A stretch of DNA of 64,000 bases from an uncultured Collinsella sp. (GCA_958408685.1 CATYLC010000007.1:1-64000); one strand, 5' to 3'. Positions 1 through 8,971 are shown, numbered from the stretch's first letter. The notes: generated by a model not told the origin, from the letters alone. Program-made: numbers and translations.

Positions 1-92
1 TACTGGCTCAGGAGTGTATAGCAGCAAACTTACCCCCCGCCCGCAGCCCCGGAGACCCTCCCGGAGGGACCCAAAAAATTTTTTGAAAAAAG

Positions 93-125
93 TTGTTGCG
101 CGCCAGACAGACTTCTGTGTATACT
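93..125 (+). promoter_or_regulatory. Candidate promoter of tRNA-Asp
   Basis: A -10-like TATACT lies at 120-125, about 47 bases before the tRNA. A weak -35-like TTGCGC lies at 96-101 with an 18-base spacer. Bases 1-92 otherwise hold an A/T run and a short GC inverted repeat that could end an upstream transcript; I see no gene there. Confidence 0.4.
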
Positions 126-171
126 AATCCCCGCAGCGCACGCGAGCGGAAACAAACGCGAACGTCTGCCT

Positions 172-249
<78 letters not shown>

Positions 250-260
250 ACGCAATTAAA

Positions 261-285
261 GCCACGTCTTCGGACGTGGCTTTTT
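261..285 (+). terminator. Intrinsic terminator after tRNA-Asp
   Basis: An 8-bp stem GCCACGTC/GACGTGGC with a TTCG tetraloop is followed by five T residues. It starts 11 bases after the tRNA CCA end. Confidence 0.9.
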
Positions 286-608
286 GCGTTTGATGCACTT
301 TGTTTCGATAGAACGATCGCCCTGGTGCATCTTCGCCCAGAATCCCCGCGCCTTCGGGAACGCAAGTAAAATCTAATAAGTATATCTGTCTGAACAACAG
401 CTTTGTTGCGCAACACCTGTTCTACGAGACAGGGGGTTAGGTTATACTAAATTGCACTGTGCGCCGCATCTGATGCATTTCGCTCCAAGCGCGGCACTCA
501 GTGGATATCCGATTTACCATTTGGATGTCCTGGCGGTCATTTAGCGTCTCGACACAAGCTCGGCCCCGGAGCTCGTTCGAGCTGTTCGTATTCCTTGAAA
601 GGGGAAAA
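286..608. other. Intergenic stretch upstream of the Rrf2 gene
   Basis: No gene is supported here. A -10-like TATACT sits at 443-448 without a clear -35 box. The leader to the Rrf2 start at 609 would be about 155 bases, long enough for autoregulation, but I see no clear dyad. Open frames across the tRNA on the other strand are artefacts of the tRNA sequence. Confidence 0.5.
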
Positions 609-1094
609 ATGGACATATCGAGGAAGACTGATTACGCCCTTCGAATGCTGGCGATGCTTGCTGAGGATCCGGAGTGTTTGCTTTCTGTTCGCACCGCTGC
701 CGAAGAGGTCAATGTCCCGTATTCGTTTGCCCGCTCGATTCAGCACGGTTTGGTCCAGGCCGGTATTGTGGAGAGCCTGCGTGGCGTCCACGGTGGCATG
801 CGTCTCAAGGTCAGTCCGGACGACGTCACTATCCGCCAGGTCGTCGAGGCCGTTCAGGGTCCTATGGTTATGAACGATTGCACCGCGCCCGATGGTGACT
901 GTGCGCGCATGGGCGCGTGCTGCTATCATCCCCTGTGGGCCGGAGCTCAGGCGTTGATGCGCGACTACCTCGATTCCGTTTCGCTCGGCGACATCGTCGC
1001 TCACCGCCAGTTCCCGGCCGTCGATCCCAAGTTCGCCGACCGCGAAGCGTTTCCCGAGTACGCCACCTGCGCGTGCGCTTACCGGGAGGAATAG
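609..1094 (+). CDS. Rrf2 family transcriptional regulator, IscR/NsrR-like with Fe-S cysteines
   Basis: A 161-residue Rrf2 protein. The N-terminus MDISRKTDYALRML is the typical winged-helix start of the family. Cysteines at 91, 98 and 104 (plus 105) match the spacing of the IscR cluster ligands, so it probably senses iron, oxidants or NO through an Fe-S cluster. The start at 609 is chosen because AAAGGGG lies just before it and the family motif begins there; an in-frame start at 501 would add 36 residues that do not look like the family. The gene ends 21 bases before a MutY-like gene and may be co-transcribed with it. Its targets cannot be told from the sequence. Confidence 0.85.
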   Translation: MDISRKTDYALRMLAMLAEDPECLLSVRTAAEEVNVPYSFARSIQHGLVQAGIVESLRGVHGGMRLKVSPDDVTIRQVVEAVQGPMVMNDCTAPDGDCARMGACCYHPLWAGAQALMRDYLDSVSLGDIVAHRQFPAVDPKFADREAFPEYATCACAYREE

Positions 1095-1115
1095 CGCCGC
1101 ATAAGGAGCATAGCC

Positions 1116-2021
1116 ATGATTCAGGACCCCTTTCGTTCGATGATTCGTTCGGAAGGGGTCCTGCGTTATCGCGACCTTCCGTGGCGCCGCACACGCGATC
1201 CGTACATCATTTGGCTTTCTGAGGTCATGCTGCAGCAAACACAGGTGCCGCGTGTGGAGGCGCGCATGCCGGTGTGGCTCGATCGTTTTCCGACCGTGCA
1301 GGCGCTTGCCCAGGCCGCGCCTTCCGATGTTTTGGACGCTTGGCAGGGCATGGGCTACAACCGACGCGCTCTGGCGCTTCACGGGGCCGCTCAGCGCGTT
1401 GTAGAGGACTGGGACGGGGAGTTTCCGCGTGAGACGCGTGACTTGGTCGCTCTGCCTGGTATTGGCCCGGCAACGGCGCAGGGTATCCGTTCGTTTGCGT
1501 TTGATCTTCCGGGCGTGTATTTGGAGACCAATGTGCGCACGGTCTTTTTGCATCATTTCTTTCCCGATGTGCCGGCCGTTCCCGATCGCGAACTGGTGCC
1601 GCTGATCCAAGCTGCCTGTCCGGCGGTCCCCGGTGCGGCGGCGGACGAGATCGCGCCCTTTGCCGCGCCTCAAGACGATGCCGACACGCCGCGCGCGTGG
1701 TATTACGCATTGCTGGATTACGGCGCGTATCTTAAAAAGACACTGCCCAATCCGTCCAGGCGGTCGGCGGGCTATAGTCGTCAGTCCAAGTTTGAGGGCT
1801 CGCGCCGCCAAAAGCGCGCGCATATCGTGCGTATGTTGTTGGCAGCGCGCGATGGGCAGCCGGCGGGGATTACGCTTGCTGATGCCGTGGTGGGCGTTAA
1901 CGAGATGGAAGCGGCAGCCGGTCGCGGGCCGGTCGAGTGCGACTTGATCGCGGGCATTCTAGCTGACCTGGAGCGCGAGGGCTTTTGCCGAGCCGAGGAC
2001 GATCGTTGGTTGAGTGTGTAG
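1116..2021 (+). CDS. mutY: MutY-like HhH-GPD adenine glycosylase lacking the Fe-S cluster
   Basis: A 301-residue HhH-GPD DNA glycosylase. Residues 21-45 (LPWR, DPYIIWLSEVMLQQTQV) are the MutY signature with the catalytic Glu36, and the helix-hairpin-helix LPGIGPAT is at 113-120. Three things are odd. The four-cysteine cluster loop is absent, replaced by a basic segment around YLKKTLPNPSRR. The C-terminal MutT-like domain is missing. The catalytic Asp position (Asp138 in E. coli MutY) reads Glu137 in YLETNVRTVFLHHFF. Clusterless MutY-like proteins are known in anaerobes, so this is probably a functional repair enzyme, but its substrate (A opposite 8-oxoG) is inferred. AAGGAG at 1101-1106 supports the start. 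Confidence 0.8.
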   Translation: MIQDPFRSMIRSEGVLRYRDLPWRRTRDPYIIWLSEVMLQQTQVPRVEARMPVWLDRFPTVQALAQAAPSDVLDAWQGMGYNRRALALHGAAQRVVEDWDGEFPRETRDLVALPGIGPATAQGIRSFAFDLPGVYLETNVRTVFLHHFFPDVPAVPDRELVPLIQAACPAVPGAAADEIAPFAAPQDDADTPRAWYYALLDYGAYLKKTLPNPSRRSAGYSRQSKFEGSRRQKRAHIVRMLLAARDGQPAGITLADAVVGVNEMEAAAGRGPVECDLIAGILADLEREGFCRAEDDRWLSV

Positions 2022-2135
2022 CCCGCTCAAATCTGAAGAACGGGATTGTAAGGTTTAAATTCGCGGCTTGAGGGCATCCTAAAGACAAGGTCGCTCAAAG
2101 CCTATGGGCGGCACGTGTTGAAGGGAAGTACACCT

Positions 2136-2675
2136 ATGGATTTTGAGAATTCCCAAACCAAGAAGAACCTCGAGACCGCTTTTGCCGGTGAGTCCCAGGC
2201 ACACACCAAGTATCGCTACTACGCATCTAAGGCCAAGAAGGATGGCTACGTTCAGATTTCGAATATCTTTGCCGAGACGGCGGGCAACGAGTCCGAGCAC
2301 GCCAAGCTGTGGTTTAAGTATCTGCACGACGGCGCCGTTCCGGGCACTCTGGACAACCTGCGCGACGCCGCCGCGGGCGAGAACTACGAGTGGACCACGA
2401 TGTACGACGAGTTCGCCAAGACCGCCGAGGAGGAGGGCTTTGCCGAGATCGCCGAGAAGTTCCGTGGTGTCGCCGCCGTCGAGAAGGCCCACGAGGAGCG
2501 CTACAACAAACTCGTCGAGCGCATCGAGTCGGGCGAGGTGTTTGAGCGTGAGGGCGTGAAGGTGTGGAAGTGCCTGAACTGCGGGCACCTACACGTTGGT
2601 GCCGAGGCGCCTGAGGTGTGCCCGGTGTGTAACCACCCCAAGGCGTACTTTGAGGAGCAGGTGGTGAACTACTAG
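2136..2675 (+). CDS. rbr: Rubrerythrin
   Basis: A 179-residue protein with an N-terminal ferritin-like diiron domain (about 1-140, with [15 protein letters not shown] and later ExxH motifs) and a C-terminal rubredoxin-like domain with two CxxC pairs (WKCLNCGH and [11 protein letters not shown]). Rubrerythrins reduce hydrogen peroxide in the cytoplasm of anaerobes. AAGGGAAG at 2121-2128 places the start at 2136 rather than at an in-frame ATG seven codons earlier. It stands alone and is followed by a very long inverted repeat and a terminator. Full length for the family. Confidence 0.95.
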   Translation: MDFENSQTKKNLETAFAGESQAHTKYRYYASKAKKDGYVQISNIFAETAGNESEHAKLWFKYLHDGAVPGTLDNLRDAAAGENYEWTTMYDEFAKTAEEEGFAEIAEKFRGVAAVEKAHEERYNKLVERIESGEVFEREGVKVWKCLNCGHLHVGAEAPEVCPVCNHPKAYFEEQVVNY

Positions 2676-2697
2676 CGCCGATACGAACGTGGACTGC

Positions 2698-2795
2698 GGG
2701 GCGCAGGGCGGGAGGCCGGATCGCCTTCCCTCCCCGCTCACGGCTCCGCAGGGTCGCGTTGAGGGAAGGCGATCCGGCCTCCCGCCCTGCGCCCC
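2698..2795. repeat. 35-bp perfect inverted repeat
   Basis: Arms at 2698-2732 and 2761-2795 are perfect reverse complements over 35 bases with a 28-base GC-rich loop. There is no T run after the second arm, and a normal terminator follows at 2846, so this is not a simple terminator. It may be a palindromic dispersed repeat or a recombination-prone element. Nothing else is seen between 2676 and 2845. Confidence 0.9.
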
Positions 2796-2845
2796 GGCGT
2801 TGGGTCGTCGCGTGCTCGCTACAGAAAAGCTGATAATAAGTTTGT

Positions 2846-2873
2846 GTGCCGCCCCTTTGGGGCGGCACTTTTT
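2846..2873 (+). terminator. Intrinsic terminator after rubrerythrin
   Basis: A perfect 10-bp stem GTGCCGCCCC/GGGGCGGCAC with a TTT loop and five T residues. The following 2874-3126 shows no further gene or clear signal. Confidence 0.9.
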
Positions 2874-3126
2874 GTGTGTGGTCCCGGTCTCCACAATTTC
2901 CGTCAAGCTTTTGGTTAGATTTTGGTCAGTTGGCGTAAGGGTGGAAGGCCAAAAGATTGCTGGCGAAAAAAGCTCAGAGAAAGTGCTGGTAGGGGAGTTG
3001 TTGAGCTTTTCGACAGCTTTTGAGCAAAAGAAACTTTGTGGCTATTGCCGGCGATTGCGTTGTCGCGGTCATGGCGGTGCGGGATGCTGGTCGTAAGCGT
3101 CGAATTCTCCGACTTTGGAGGCCAAC

Positions 3127-3561
3127 ATGGACCTGTTTCTTGAGACTCCGCAGCAACAAGCTAAGCGCATGCTGCGTCAGCAGCAACGACTCATGGAGAT
3201 GCAAATGCAAGGGGCGGCAGCCCAGCCCTTTGCGCAAAATGTCGTGCCCGCTGCTGTACCTGCAGCTGTGCCCGGGTGTGAATCGGCGCCAGAGGCCTAT
3301 TCCGTACAGCAAGATTCATATGCGCAGGAGCTCGCGTTCGACAAACGTCGTGCGCGTCGTCGCCGTGTGGGCCAGCGCTTGCGCACATTGGCGATGATCG
3401 TGCTCATCCCGTTAGGGCTTGCGGCCATCTTTCTGGCGTCGTATGCCCTCACGTGCATCCTCAACGGCGCATCGCCCAACGAGGTGCTCCAACATCTGTC
3501 AGCCCTCGGCCAGCGCCTAGGCGATGTCATAACAACCATCCAGGTCGGTTGGGAAGGCTGA
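3127..3561 (+). CDS. Small single-pass membrane protein, unknown function
   Basis: A 144-residue protein I do not recognise. The first 40 residues are Gln-, Met- and Arg-rich (ETPQQQAKRMLRQQQRLMEM) and likely helical. A basic patch (KRRARRRRVGQRLR) precedes one hydrophobic segment, about residues 97-120, followed by a short tail, suggesting a cytoplasmic N-terminus. GGAGG at 3117-3121 supports the ATG at 3127; an upstream TTG would overlap this site. No operon partner is evident. Confidence 0.6.
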   Translation: MDLFLETPQQQAKRMLRQQQRLMEMQMQGAAAQPFAQNVVPAAVPAAVPGCESAPEAYSVQQDSYAQELAFDKRRARRRRVGQRLRTLAMIVLIPLGLAAIFLASYALTCILNGASPNEVLQHLSALGQRLGDVITTIQVGWEG

Positions 3562-3684
3562 CGTTTGCCGCCATTGGTCTTCTTGGATGCAAGGATTATC
3601 GCCACGAGTGGAATCCTTGCATCTTACGGGCCCTATCGTGCGACTGAATAGTATTATTGAAGATGAATAATAATAGGATTTGAT

Positions 3685-4227
3685 ATGTATAAGCAGGATT
3701 TAGAGCAGACTCTGTTGGGCATTGACGAAGAGGCGGAGCTGGAAATAGGTCCAAGAGACGATAGACCGAGCGTTGTATTGGTGGGAGGAAGCGCCTTCAT
3801 GCTAAACGATGTGACGAATCGGTTGGTTACACATGACATTGATGTGTTTGAGGCAGACAGGTGCCTCCGCGAGATCATAGCTCGATACCCCGAGGTGAAT
3901 GGTATGGCGGTGGCATATTGTAATCAGATGCCATTCAATTACGAAGACCGTTTGATTCCCTTGGATATTGGGGCGCGTTTTATCAGGTACTTTACGCCAT
4001 CCTTGGAGGACCTGGCGGTAATGAAGCTCTATGCCTACCGTCCGAACGACATCATCGATCTTCATAGTCAGGCATTCGTCGACCGACTTGATTGGGGGCT
4101 GCTCGAACGGCTTATATTCGACGAGGGAGAAGCGCTGGCGTCGTCGCCTTCGGAGCGAAGCTATCAAGAGATGGTCTGTGCATACAGGCAATACAAAAGG
4201 AGGTGCTCGGTTGAATCTGACCTTTGA
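3685..4227 (+). CDS. DUF6036-type nucleotidyltransferase-like protein (putative toxin of a TA/Abi pair)
   Basis: A 180-residue protein. Residues 31-60 carry the nucleotidyltransferase fold signature (VLVGGSAFML followed by THDIDVFEAD, GG-S and D-x-D). Later LEDLAVMKLYAYRPNDIIDL matches the K-L-A-RP-D-D pattern of DUF6036/AbiEii-like proteins. These families are commonly paired with HTH antitoxins, and the next gene overlaps this one by 17 bases. The upstream DNA is noticeably A/T-rich compared with its neighbours, which suggests acquired DNA. Function as a toxin is inference. The start at 3685 has only a weak ribosome site (AGGA). Confidence 0.65.
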   Translation: MYKQDLEQTLLGIDEEAELEIGPRDDRPSVVLVGGSAFMLNDVTNRLVTHDIDVFEADRCLREIIARYPEVNGMAVAYCNQMPFNYEDRLIPLDIGARFIRYFTPSLEDLAVMKLYAYRPNDIIDLHSQAFVDRLDWGLLERLIFDEGEALASSPSERSYQEMVCAYRQYKRRCSVESDL

Positions 4228-4774
4228 GGGATTCTTAAAAGGCTATTGCCGAGAGCTATCCGGACAGCAGTCGCTGAGTTTTAGAAAATTGGTTGAGCAG
4301 GCGACGACGGATGCGCCGCGCGTGGCGGAGCCTCTGTTTTTGCTCGCTTTGGCGCAAGGAAAAGCCGAATACGTTCTGGGCTTATCCGAGGGCTCGTGGA
4401 TGGAACAGGATTACCGAGACGTTTTATCCTTGTACGACCAAGCGGGTAGCATGGCGTCTCTATGCGCCAAAAGTGAGCTCCCTAATCGTTATGCCAACGT
4501 TTGGCGTGCGTATAGAGCGGTGAAGGAAAAGCCGGCGGCCGATAGAAGGGTGAACGCCCTGATGAGAAAGAAAACGCTGGAAGCATTGGAGGAATCGGGT
4601 GTAACGCGCTATGGCCTCTGCCGTGCTCTGCGCCTGAATAAAGGAAACGTATACGCATACTTGGCCGGCGATGACTCAAAGGTGAGCAGGAAAACGGCGC
4701 GCCGCATTATGGAATATGCGGAGGAGAGGGGCGCCCAAGAAGGGGCCGGGCGCCCGGTGCGTGTGGCGGGGTAA
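4211..4774 (+). CDS. HTH protein paired with the nucleotidyltransferase (putative antitoxin)
   Basis: A 187-residue protein starting with TTG at 4211, chosen because AAGGAGGT at 4197-4204 sits six bases before it, while the longer open frame has no such site. The C-terminal 70 residues look like a helix-turn-helix (EESGVTRYGLCRALRLNKGN followed by VYAYLAGDDSKVSRKTARRI). The N-terminal part is helical and unrecognised. It overlaps the stop of the nucleotidyltransferase by 17 bases, so translation is probably coupled. Likely the repressor and antidote of the pair. Confidence 0.65.
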   Translation: MNLTFEGFLKGYCRELSGQQSLSFRKLVEQATTDAPRVAEPLFLLALAQGKAEYVLGLSEGSWMEQDYRDVLSLYDQAGSMASLCAKSELPNRYANVWRAYRAVKEKPAADRRVNALMRKKTLEALEESGVTRYGLCRALRLNKGNVYAYLAGDDSKVSRKTARRIMEYAEERGAQEGAGRPVRVAG

Positions 4775-4825
4775 GATTGATCGCGGTTTTGATTGATGAC
4801 CGATTGAGTTTGTTGGGCGGAGTCT

Positions 4826-6181
4826 ATGTCTGCTATTGATATTGTGCTTGTTGTGATCGCCTTGGTGGCGGTGGGGGTTGCTGTGGCTTGCGCCCTCCAG
4901 CTCAAGAGCCTGCGTGCCGAGTTGCGGGAGCGTGGCGACAGTAGCGCGGAAACGCTGGCAGCACTCGAGCAGGCCAACAACGCGCTCGATGCCCTGAACG
5001 TCGCGCTGGCCGAAACTCGCCGCACGGCCAACGCCATCGCGCAGCAGCAGACGACAGATGCGGCCGTGGGGCAGCAACGTTACCTGACCATTGCACGTGA
5101 GTTTTCGCAAGCTGGTGACCGGATGGATGACCTTCGCCGCGAGACGGCCCAACAGCTCGGTGCCAACCGCGAGGGCATCGAGCACCGCCTGGACAAGGTG
5201 CGCGAGACGGTCGATGCCCAGCTGGGTGCTATCCGCAAAGACAACAACGTGCAACTCGATCAGATGCGCGCGACGGTGGACGAGAAACTCTCCCGCACGC
5301 TCAACGATCGCCTGTCGGCATCGTTTAAGCAGGTGAGCGACCAGCTCGAGGCCGTGTACAAGGGCCTGGGCGACATGCAGTCCATCGCCACCGGCGTGGG
5401 CGACCTTAAGCGCGTGCTGGGCAACGTGAAGGCGCGTGGTATTTTGGGCGAGGTGCAGCTGGGTGCAATTCTGGCGGACATTCTTACACCCGACCAGTAT
5501 CTGGAAAACGTCGCCACCAAGCCCGGCGCCTCGGAGCGCGTTGAGTTTGCCGTCAAGCTGCCGGTGGACGAGGGCGATCCCGTGCTGCTGCCGATTGACT
5601 CCAAGTTTCCGGGCGACGCGTACGAGCATTTGCTCGACGCGCAGGAGTCGGGCGATGCGGAGACCGTGGCGGCTGCGCGCAAGACGCTCGACACCATGGT
5701 CAAGCGCGAGGCCAAGGATATCTGCGAAAAGTACCTGAGTGTGCCGGCAACGACCAACTTTGGCATCATGTTCGTGCCGTTTGAAGGACTGTACGCCGAG
5801 GTCGTCAGCCGCCCCGGGCTTATCGAGACCCTGGGCCGCGACTATCACGTCAACGTTGCCGGCCCCAGCACCATGGCGGCCATTCTCAACAGCCTGCAGA
5901 TGAGTTACCAAACGTTTAAGCTGCAAAAACGCACCGACGATGTACTGCGCGTGCTCTCCGCTGTCAAGGCCGAGCTGCCGCGCTATCAAAAGGCGCTGCG
6001 CCGCGCCCAGCAGCAGATCGAGACCGCGGGCAAAACGGTCGAGGGCATCATCACCACGCGCACCAACGTCATGGAGCGCAAGCTCAAGGACATCGACGCC
6101 CTGGAAGATGCCGAGGAGGCCGACGAGATCTTGGGGCTTACGTCTGCGAGCCTGCTCGCAGACCAAAAAGACGAGGACTAG
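4826..6181 (+). CDS. rmuC: DNA recombination protein RmuC
   Basis: A 451-residue RmuC family protein. Residues 3-24 are a hydrophobic anchor, about 25-190 are a long predicted coiled coil, and the nuclease-like core follows (GNVKARGILGEVQLGAILAD, then LPIDSKFPGDAY, then FGIMFVPFEGLYAEV). RmuC limits inversions at short inverted repeats and is related to restriction nuclease folds. Length is normal. It appears to be transcribed alone and ends before a GC-rich inverted repeat near 6190-6240. Confidence 0.93.
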   Translation: MSAIDIVLVVIALVAVGVAVACALQLKSLRAELRERGDSSAETLAALEQANNALDALNVALAETRRTANAIAQQQTTDAAVGQQRYLTIAREFSQAGDRMDDLRRETAQQLGANREGIEHRLDKVRETVDAQLGAIRKDNNVQLDQMRATVDEKLSRTLNDRLSASFKQVSDQLEAVYKGLGDMQSIATGVGDLKRVLGNVKARGILGEVQLGAILADILTPDQYLENVATKPGASERVEFAVKLPVDEGDPVLLPIDSKFPGDAYEHLLDAQESGDAETVAAARKTLDTMVKREAKDICEKYLSVPATTNFGIMFVPFEGLYAEVVSRPGLIETLGRDYHVNVAGPSTMAAILNSLQMSYQTFKLQKRTDDVLRVLSAVKAELPRYQKALRRAQQQIETAGKTVEGIITTRTNVMERKLKDIDALEDAEEADEILGLTSASLLADQKDED

Positions 6182-6306
6182 CTTCATCTGACGGCGGGGC
6201 GCCTGCGCAAGCGCGGGGCGCGGGCGCTTTTCGCGTCGCACTTGCCTGAAGTGCGCTTTAGTGTGCAACAATGGCGTTTCGCCCTATCAGACGCGAAAGG
6301 AAGCCC

Positions 6307-8109
6307 ATGTCTCAGAGAAACACCAGTCCGCTCAAACGCTCCACCGTGCGTCGCACGCTGCAGCGTTTTTGGGACGTCACGCGCACGCAGCCGCTGATCG
6401 TCTTTCTCTCGGTGTTCTCGTCGGCGGGCTACATCTTTTTGCTCACGTTTGCCAACACCTATGTGATGGCCCTCATCGTCGACCGCGTCCAGGCCGGTCC
6501 CGTGGCAGGCGACCAGGTGTTTGAGGTCTTTGGTCCTTACATTCTGGCGCTCGTGCTCGTTAACCTAGTGGGCCAAATCCTCTCCAAGCTGCAGGACTAC
6601 ACCGTCTACAAGCTCGAGATTGCGGGCAACTATCACCTGGCGCGCCTGTGCTTCGACACGCTCTCCAATCAATCCATGACATTTCACACCAGCCGCTTTG
6701 GCGGATCGCTTGTGAGCCAGACAAGCCGTTTTATGAGCGGCTACACGGGGCTGGTGGACGTGACGGTGTATTCACTCATTCCCACTATCACCTCGGTTGT
6801 CTGCACGGTGGCGGCGCTCGCCCCGGTGGTGCCGACGTTTACCGTGATCTTGGTGGGCATCATGGTCGTCTACATCGCGTTTGTCTGGCTTATGTACAAG
6901 CGCATCATGCCGCTTTCGGCCGCGACGTCCGCCGCGCAGAACAAGCTCTCGGGCGTGCTCTCCGACGCGGTCACGAACATCTTGGCCGTCAAGACCTGCG
7001 GGCGCGAGGACTTTGAACGCGATCTGTTCGACGCCGCCGATCGTGCCGCGCGCGACGCTGAGACGGTCTCGATGCACGCCATGATGCAGCGCAACTTTAC
7101 GACCTCGGGCCTCATCGTCATCACCATGGCCGTGGTGAGTTTGTTCGCGGCGGGCGGCAACGCGTGGTTTGGCATCTCGGCCGGCTCGCTCGTCATGATC
7201 TTTACCTACACCTATAACCTCACCATGCGCCTGAACTACGTAAGCTCCATGATGCAGCGCATCAACCGCGCGCTCGGCGATGCGGCCGAGATGACGCGCG
7301 TGCTGGACGAGCCATGTTTGGTGGCAGACGACCCGGACGCCCCTGAGCTCAAAGTGACCGAGGGCGCGATTGATTTTGAGCACCTGAGCTTTGCGTACCG
7401 TGACGCTGCGGCGGGCGAGAGCGTGTTCGATGACCTGACACTTCATGTGGCGGCGGGCCAGCGCGTGGGCCTGGTGGGCAAATCGGGCTCGGGTAAGACG
7501 ACGCTCACCAAGCTGCTGCTGCGCCTGGACGATGTTCAGGGCGGCCACGTGCTCGTGGACGGTCAGGATGTCTCGCGCTGCACGCAGCAGAGCCTGCGCC
7601 GCCAGGTTGCCTACGTGCCGCAGGAGGCGCTGCTGTTCCACCGCTCCATTCGCGAAAACATTGCCTACGGTCGTCCCAACGCCACTGATGAGCAGATTCG
7701 CGAGGCCGCGCGCCTGGCCAATGCCCTGGAGTTTATCGACCGCTTGCCTCGTGGCTTTGACACCATGGTGGGCGAGCGCGGCGTCAAGCTCTCAGGCGGC
7801 CAGCGTCAGCGCGTGGCCATCGCCCGTGCCATCCTAACCGACGCGCCGATTCTGGTGCTCGACGAGGCGACCTCTGCCCTCGACAGCGAGTCCGAGGCGC
7901 TGGTGCAGGAGGCGCTCGAAAACCTGATGCGTGGCCGCACCTCCATTGTGGTGGCGCACCGCCTGTCCACCGTGGCGGCGCTCGACCGCATTGTGGTGCT
8001 GGCCGATGGCGAGATCGTCGAGGACGGCACGCATGCGCAGCTCGTCGAGGCGGGTGGCGAGTACGCGAGCCTGTGGGGCCGTCAGACCGGCGCATTCTTG
8101 GAGGCGTAA
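6307..8109 (+). CDS. ABC transporter, fused permease and ATPase (exporter type)
   Basis: A 600-residue half-transporter. The N-terminal 320 residues hold about six membrane segments, and the C-terminal ATPase has Walker A GKSGSGKTT, Q-loop VAYVPQEAL, signature LSGGQRQR, Walker B ILVLDEATSALD and H-loop VAHRLST. It should act as a dimer in the membrane exporting lipids, peptides or drugs; the substrate is not visible. GAAAGGAAG at 6295-6303 places the start at 6307 rather than at 6271. No partner half-transporter lies next to it, so a homodimer is likely. Confidence 0.92.
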   Translation: MSQRNTSPLKRSTVRRTLQRFWDVTRTQPLIVFLSVFSSAGYIFLLTFANTYVMALIVDRVQAGPVAGDQVFEVFGPYILALVLVNLVGQILSKLQDYTVYKLEIAGNYHLARLCFDTLSNQSMTFHTSRFGGSLVSQTSRFMSGYTGLVDVTVYSLIPTITSVVCTVAALAPVVPTFTVILVGIMVVYIAFVWLMYKRIMPLSAATSAAQNKLSGVLSDAVTNILAVKTCGREDFERDLFDAADRAARDAETVSMHAMMQRNFTTSGLIVITMAVVSLFAAGGNAWFGISAGSLVMIFTYTYNLTMRLNYVSSMMQRINRALGDAAEMTRVLDEPCLVADDPDAPELKVTEGAIDFEHLSFAYRDAAAGESVFDDLTLHVAAGQRVGLVGKSGSGKTTLTKLLLRLDDVQGGHVLVDGQDVSRCTQQSLRRQVAYVPQEALLFHRSIRENIAYGRPNATDEQIREAARLANALEFIDRLPRGFDTMVGERGVKLSGGQRQRVAIARAILTDAPILVLDEATSALDSESEALVQEALENLMRGRTSIVVAHRLSTVAALDRIVVLADGEIVEDGTHAQLVEAGGEYASLWGRQTGAFLEA

Positions 8110-8172
8110 GCGTCTCGGACGTGGGACAATTGTGCCCATAAGTTTATTGTGCCGTTGAGTCGAGGAGTCGTT

Positions 8173-8838
8173 ATGCCACGCGAGACCAATGCCGCCAAAC
8201 GCGAGCGCGCCATCGAGGTGTGCGAGCGCCTCAACCGTCGCTATGGCCCGGTCGAGTGTTTTCTGGATCACGAGAATCCCTTCCGCCTGCTGATCGCGGT
8301 GCTGCTCTCGGCGCAAACGACCGATGCACAGGTCAACAAGGTGACGCCGAAGCTGTTTACCCAGTGGCCCACGCCCGAGGCCATGGCCGGGGCGAGCGTG
8401 GCCGATGTGGCCGATACCATCAAGTCGCTTGGCTTTTATAAGAGTAAGGCCAAGCATGCCGTCGAGGCCGCGCAGATGATTGTCGCCGACTATGGCGGCG
8501 AGGTGCCGGCCGACATGAAGGAACTCGTGAAGCTGCCGGGCGTGGGACGCAAGACGGCGAACATCGTGCTCAACGTGGGGTATGGCATCGTAGAGGGCAT
8601 TGCGGTGGACACGCACGTCAACCGCATTGCGCACCGCCTGATGCTGAGTCCCAAGACGCATGCAAAGGAGCCGCTCAAGACCGAGCAGGATTTGCTCAAG
8701 ATTTTGCCGCACGAGTATTGGGAATCGGTCAACCATCAGTGGATCACCTTCGGTCGCGAGATCTGCGGCGCCCGCAAACCCAAGTGTGACGAGTGTCCGC
8801 TGGCAGATTTGTGCCCCAGCGTGCGCGTAGCTGGGTAG
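8173..8838 (+). CDS. nth: Endonuclease III
   Basis: A 221-residue bifunctional DNA glycosylase/AP lyase for oxidised pyrimidines. The HhH motif LPGVGRKTAN carries catalytic Lys127, and VDTHVNRI carries Asp146. The C-terminus has the 4Fe-4S loop C-x6-C-x2-C-x5-C (CGARKPKCDECPLADLC). This contrasts with the MutY-like protein of the same window, which has lost the loop. GAGGAG at 8162-8167 supports the start at 8173. Confidence 0.96.
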   Translation: MPRETNAAKRERAIEVCERLNRRYGPVECFLDHENPFRLLIAVLLSAQTTDAQVNKVTPKLFTQWPTPEAMAGASVADVADTIKSLGFYKSKAKHAVEAAQMIVADYGGEVPADMKELVKLPGVGRKTANIVLNVGYGIVEGIAVDTHVNRIAHRLMLSPKTHAKEPLKTEQDLLKILPHEYWESVNHQWITFGREICGARKPKCDECPLADLCPSVRVAG

Positions 8839-8943
8839 GGCGGAGCGCATCTTCGTCTGGCGTTTTTTGCGGGACTGGGTTTGCCCTTGAGCAGGAGTCC
8901 TCTCCATGCGCTACCATGACAGGCAATGATTTTTGACGTACGA

Positions 8944-8971
8944 CCCGCCGAGCTTGCCCCGGCGGGCTTTT
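8944..8971 (+). terminator. Hairpin with T run between nth and mfd
   Basis: CCCGCCG at 8944-8950 pairs with CGGCGGG at 8960-8966, followed by CTTTT. It lies 105 bases after nth and only 25 bases before the mfd start, so it could terminate nth or attenuate read-through into mfd. Confidence 0.6.

Noticed and set aside
2698..2795. Long inverted repeat read as the rubrerythrin terminator
   Set aside because: No T run after the second arm and a standard terminator lies 50 bases further.
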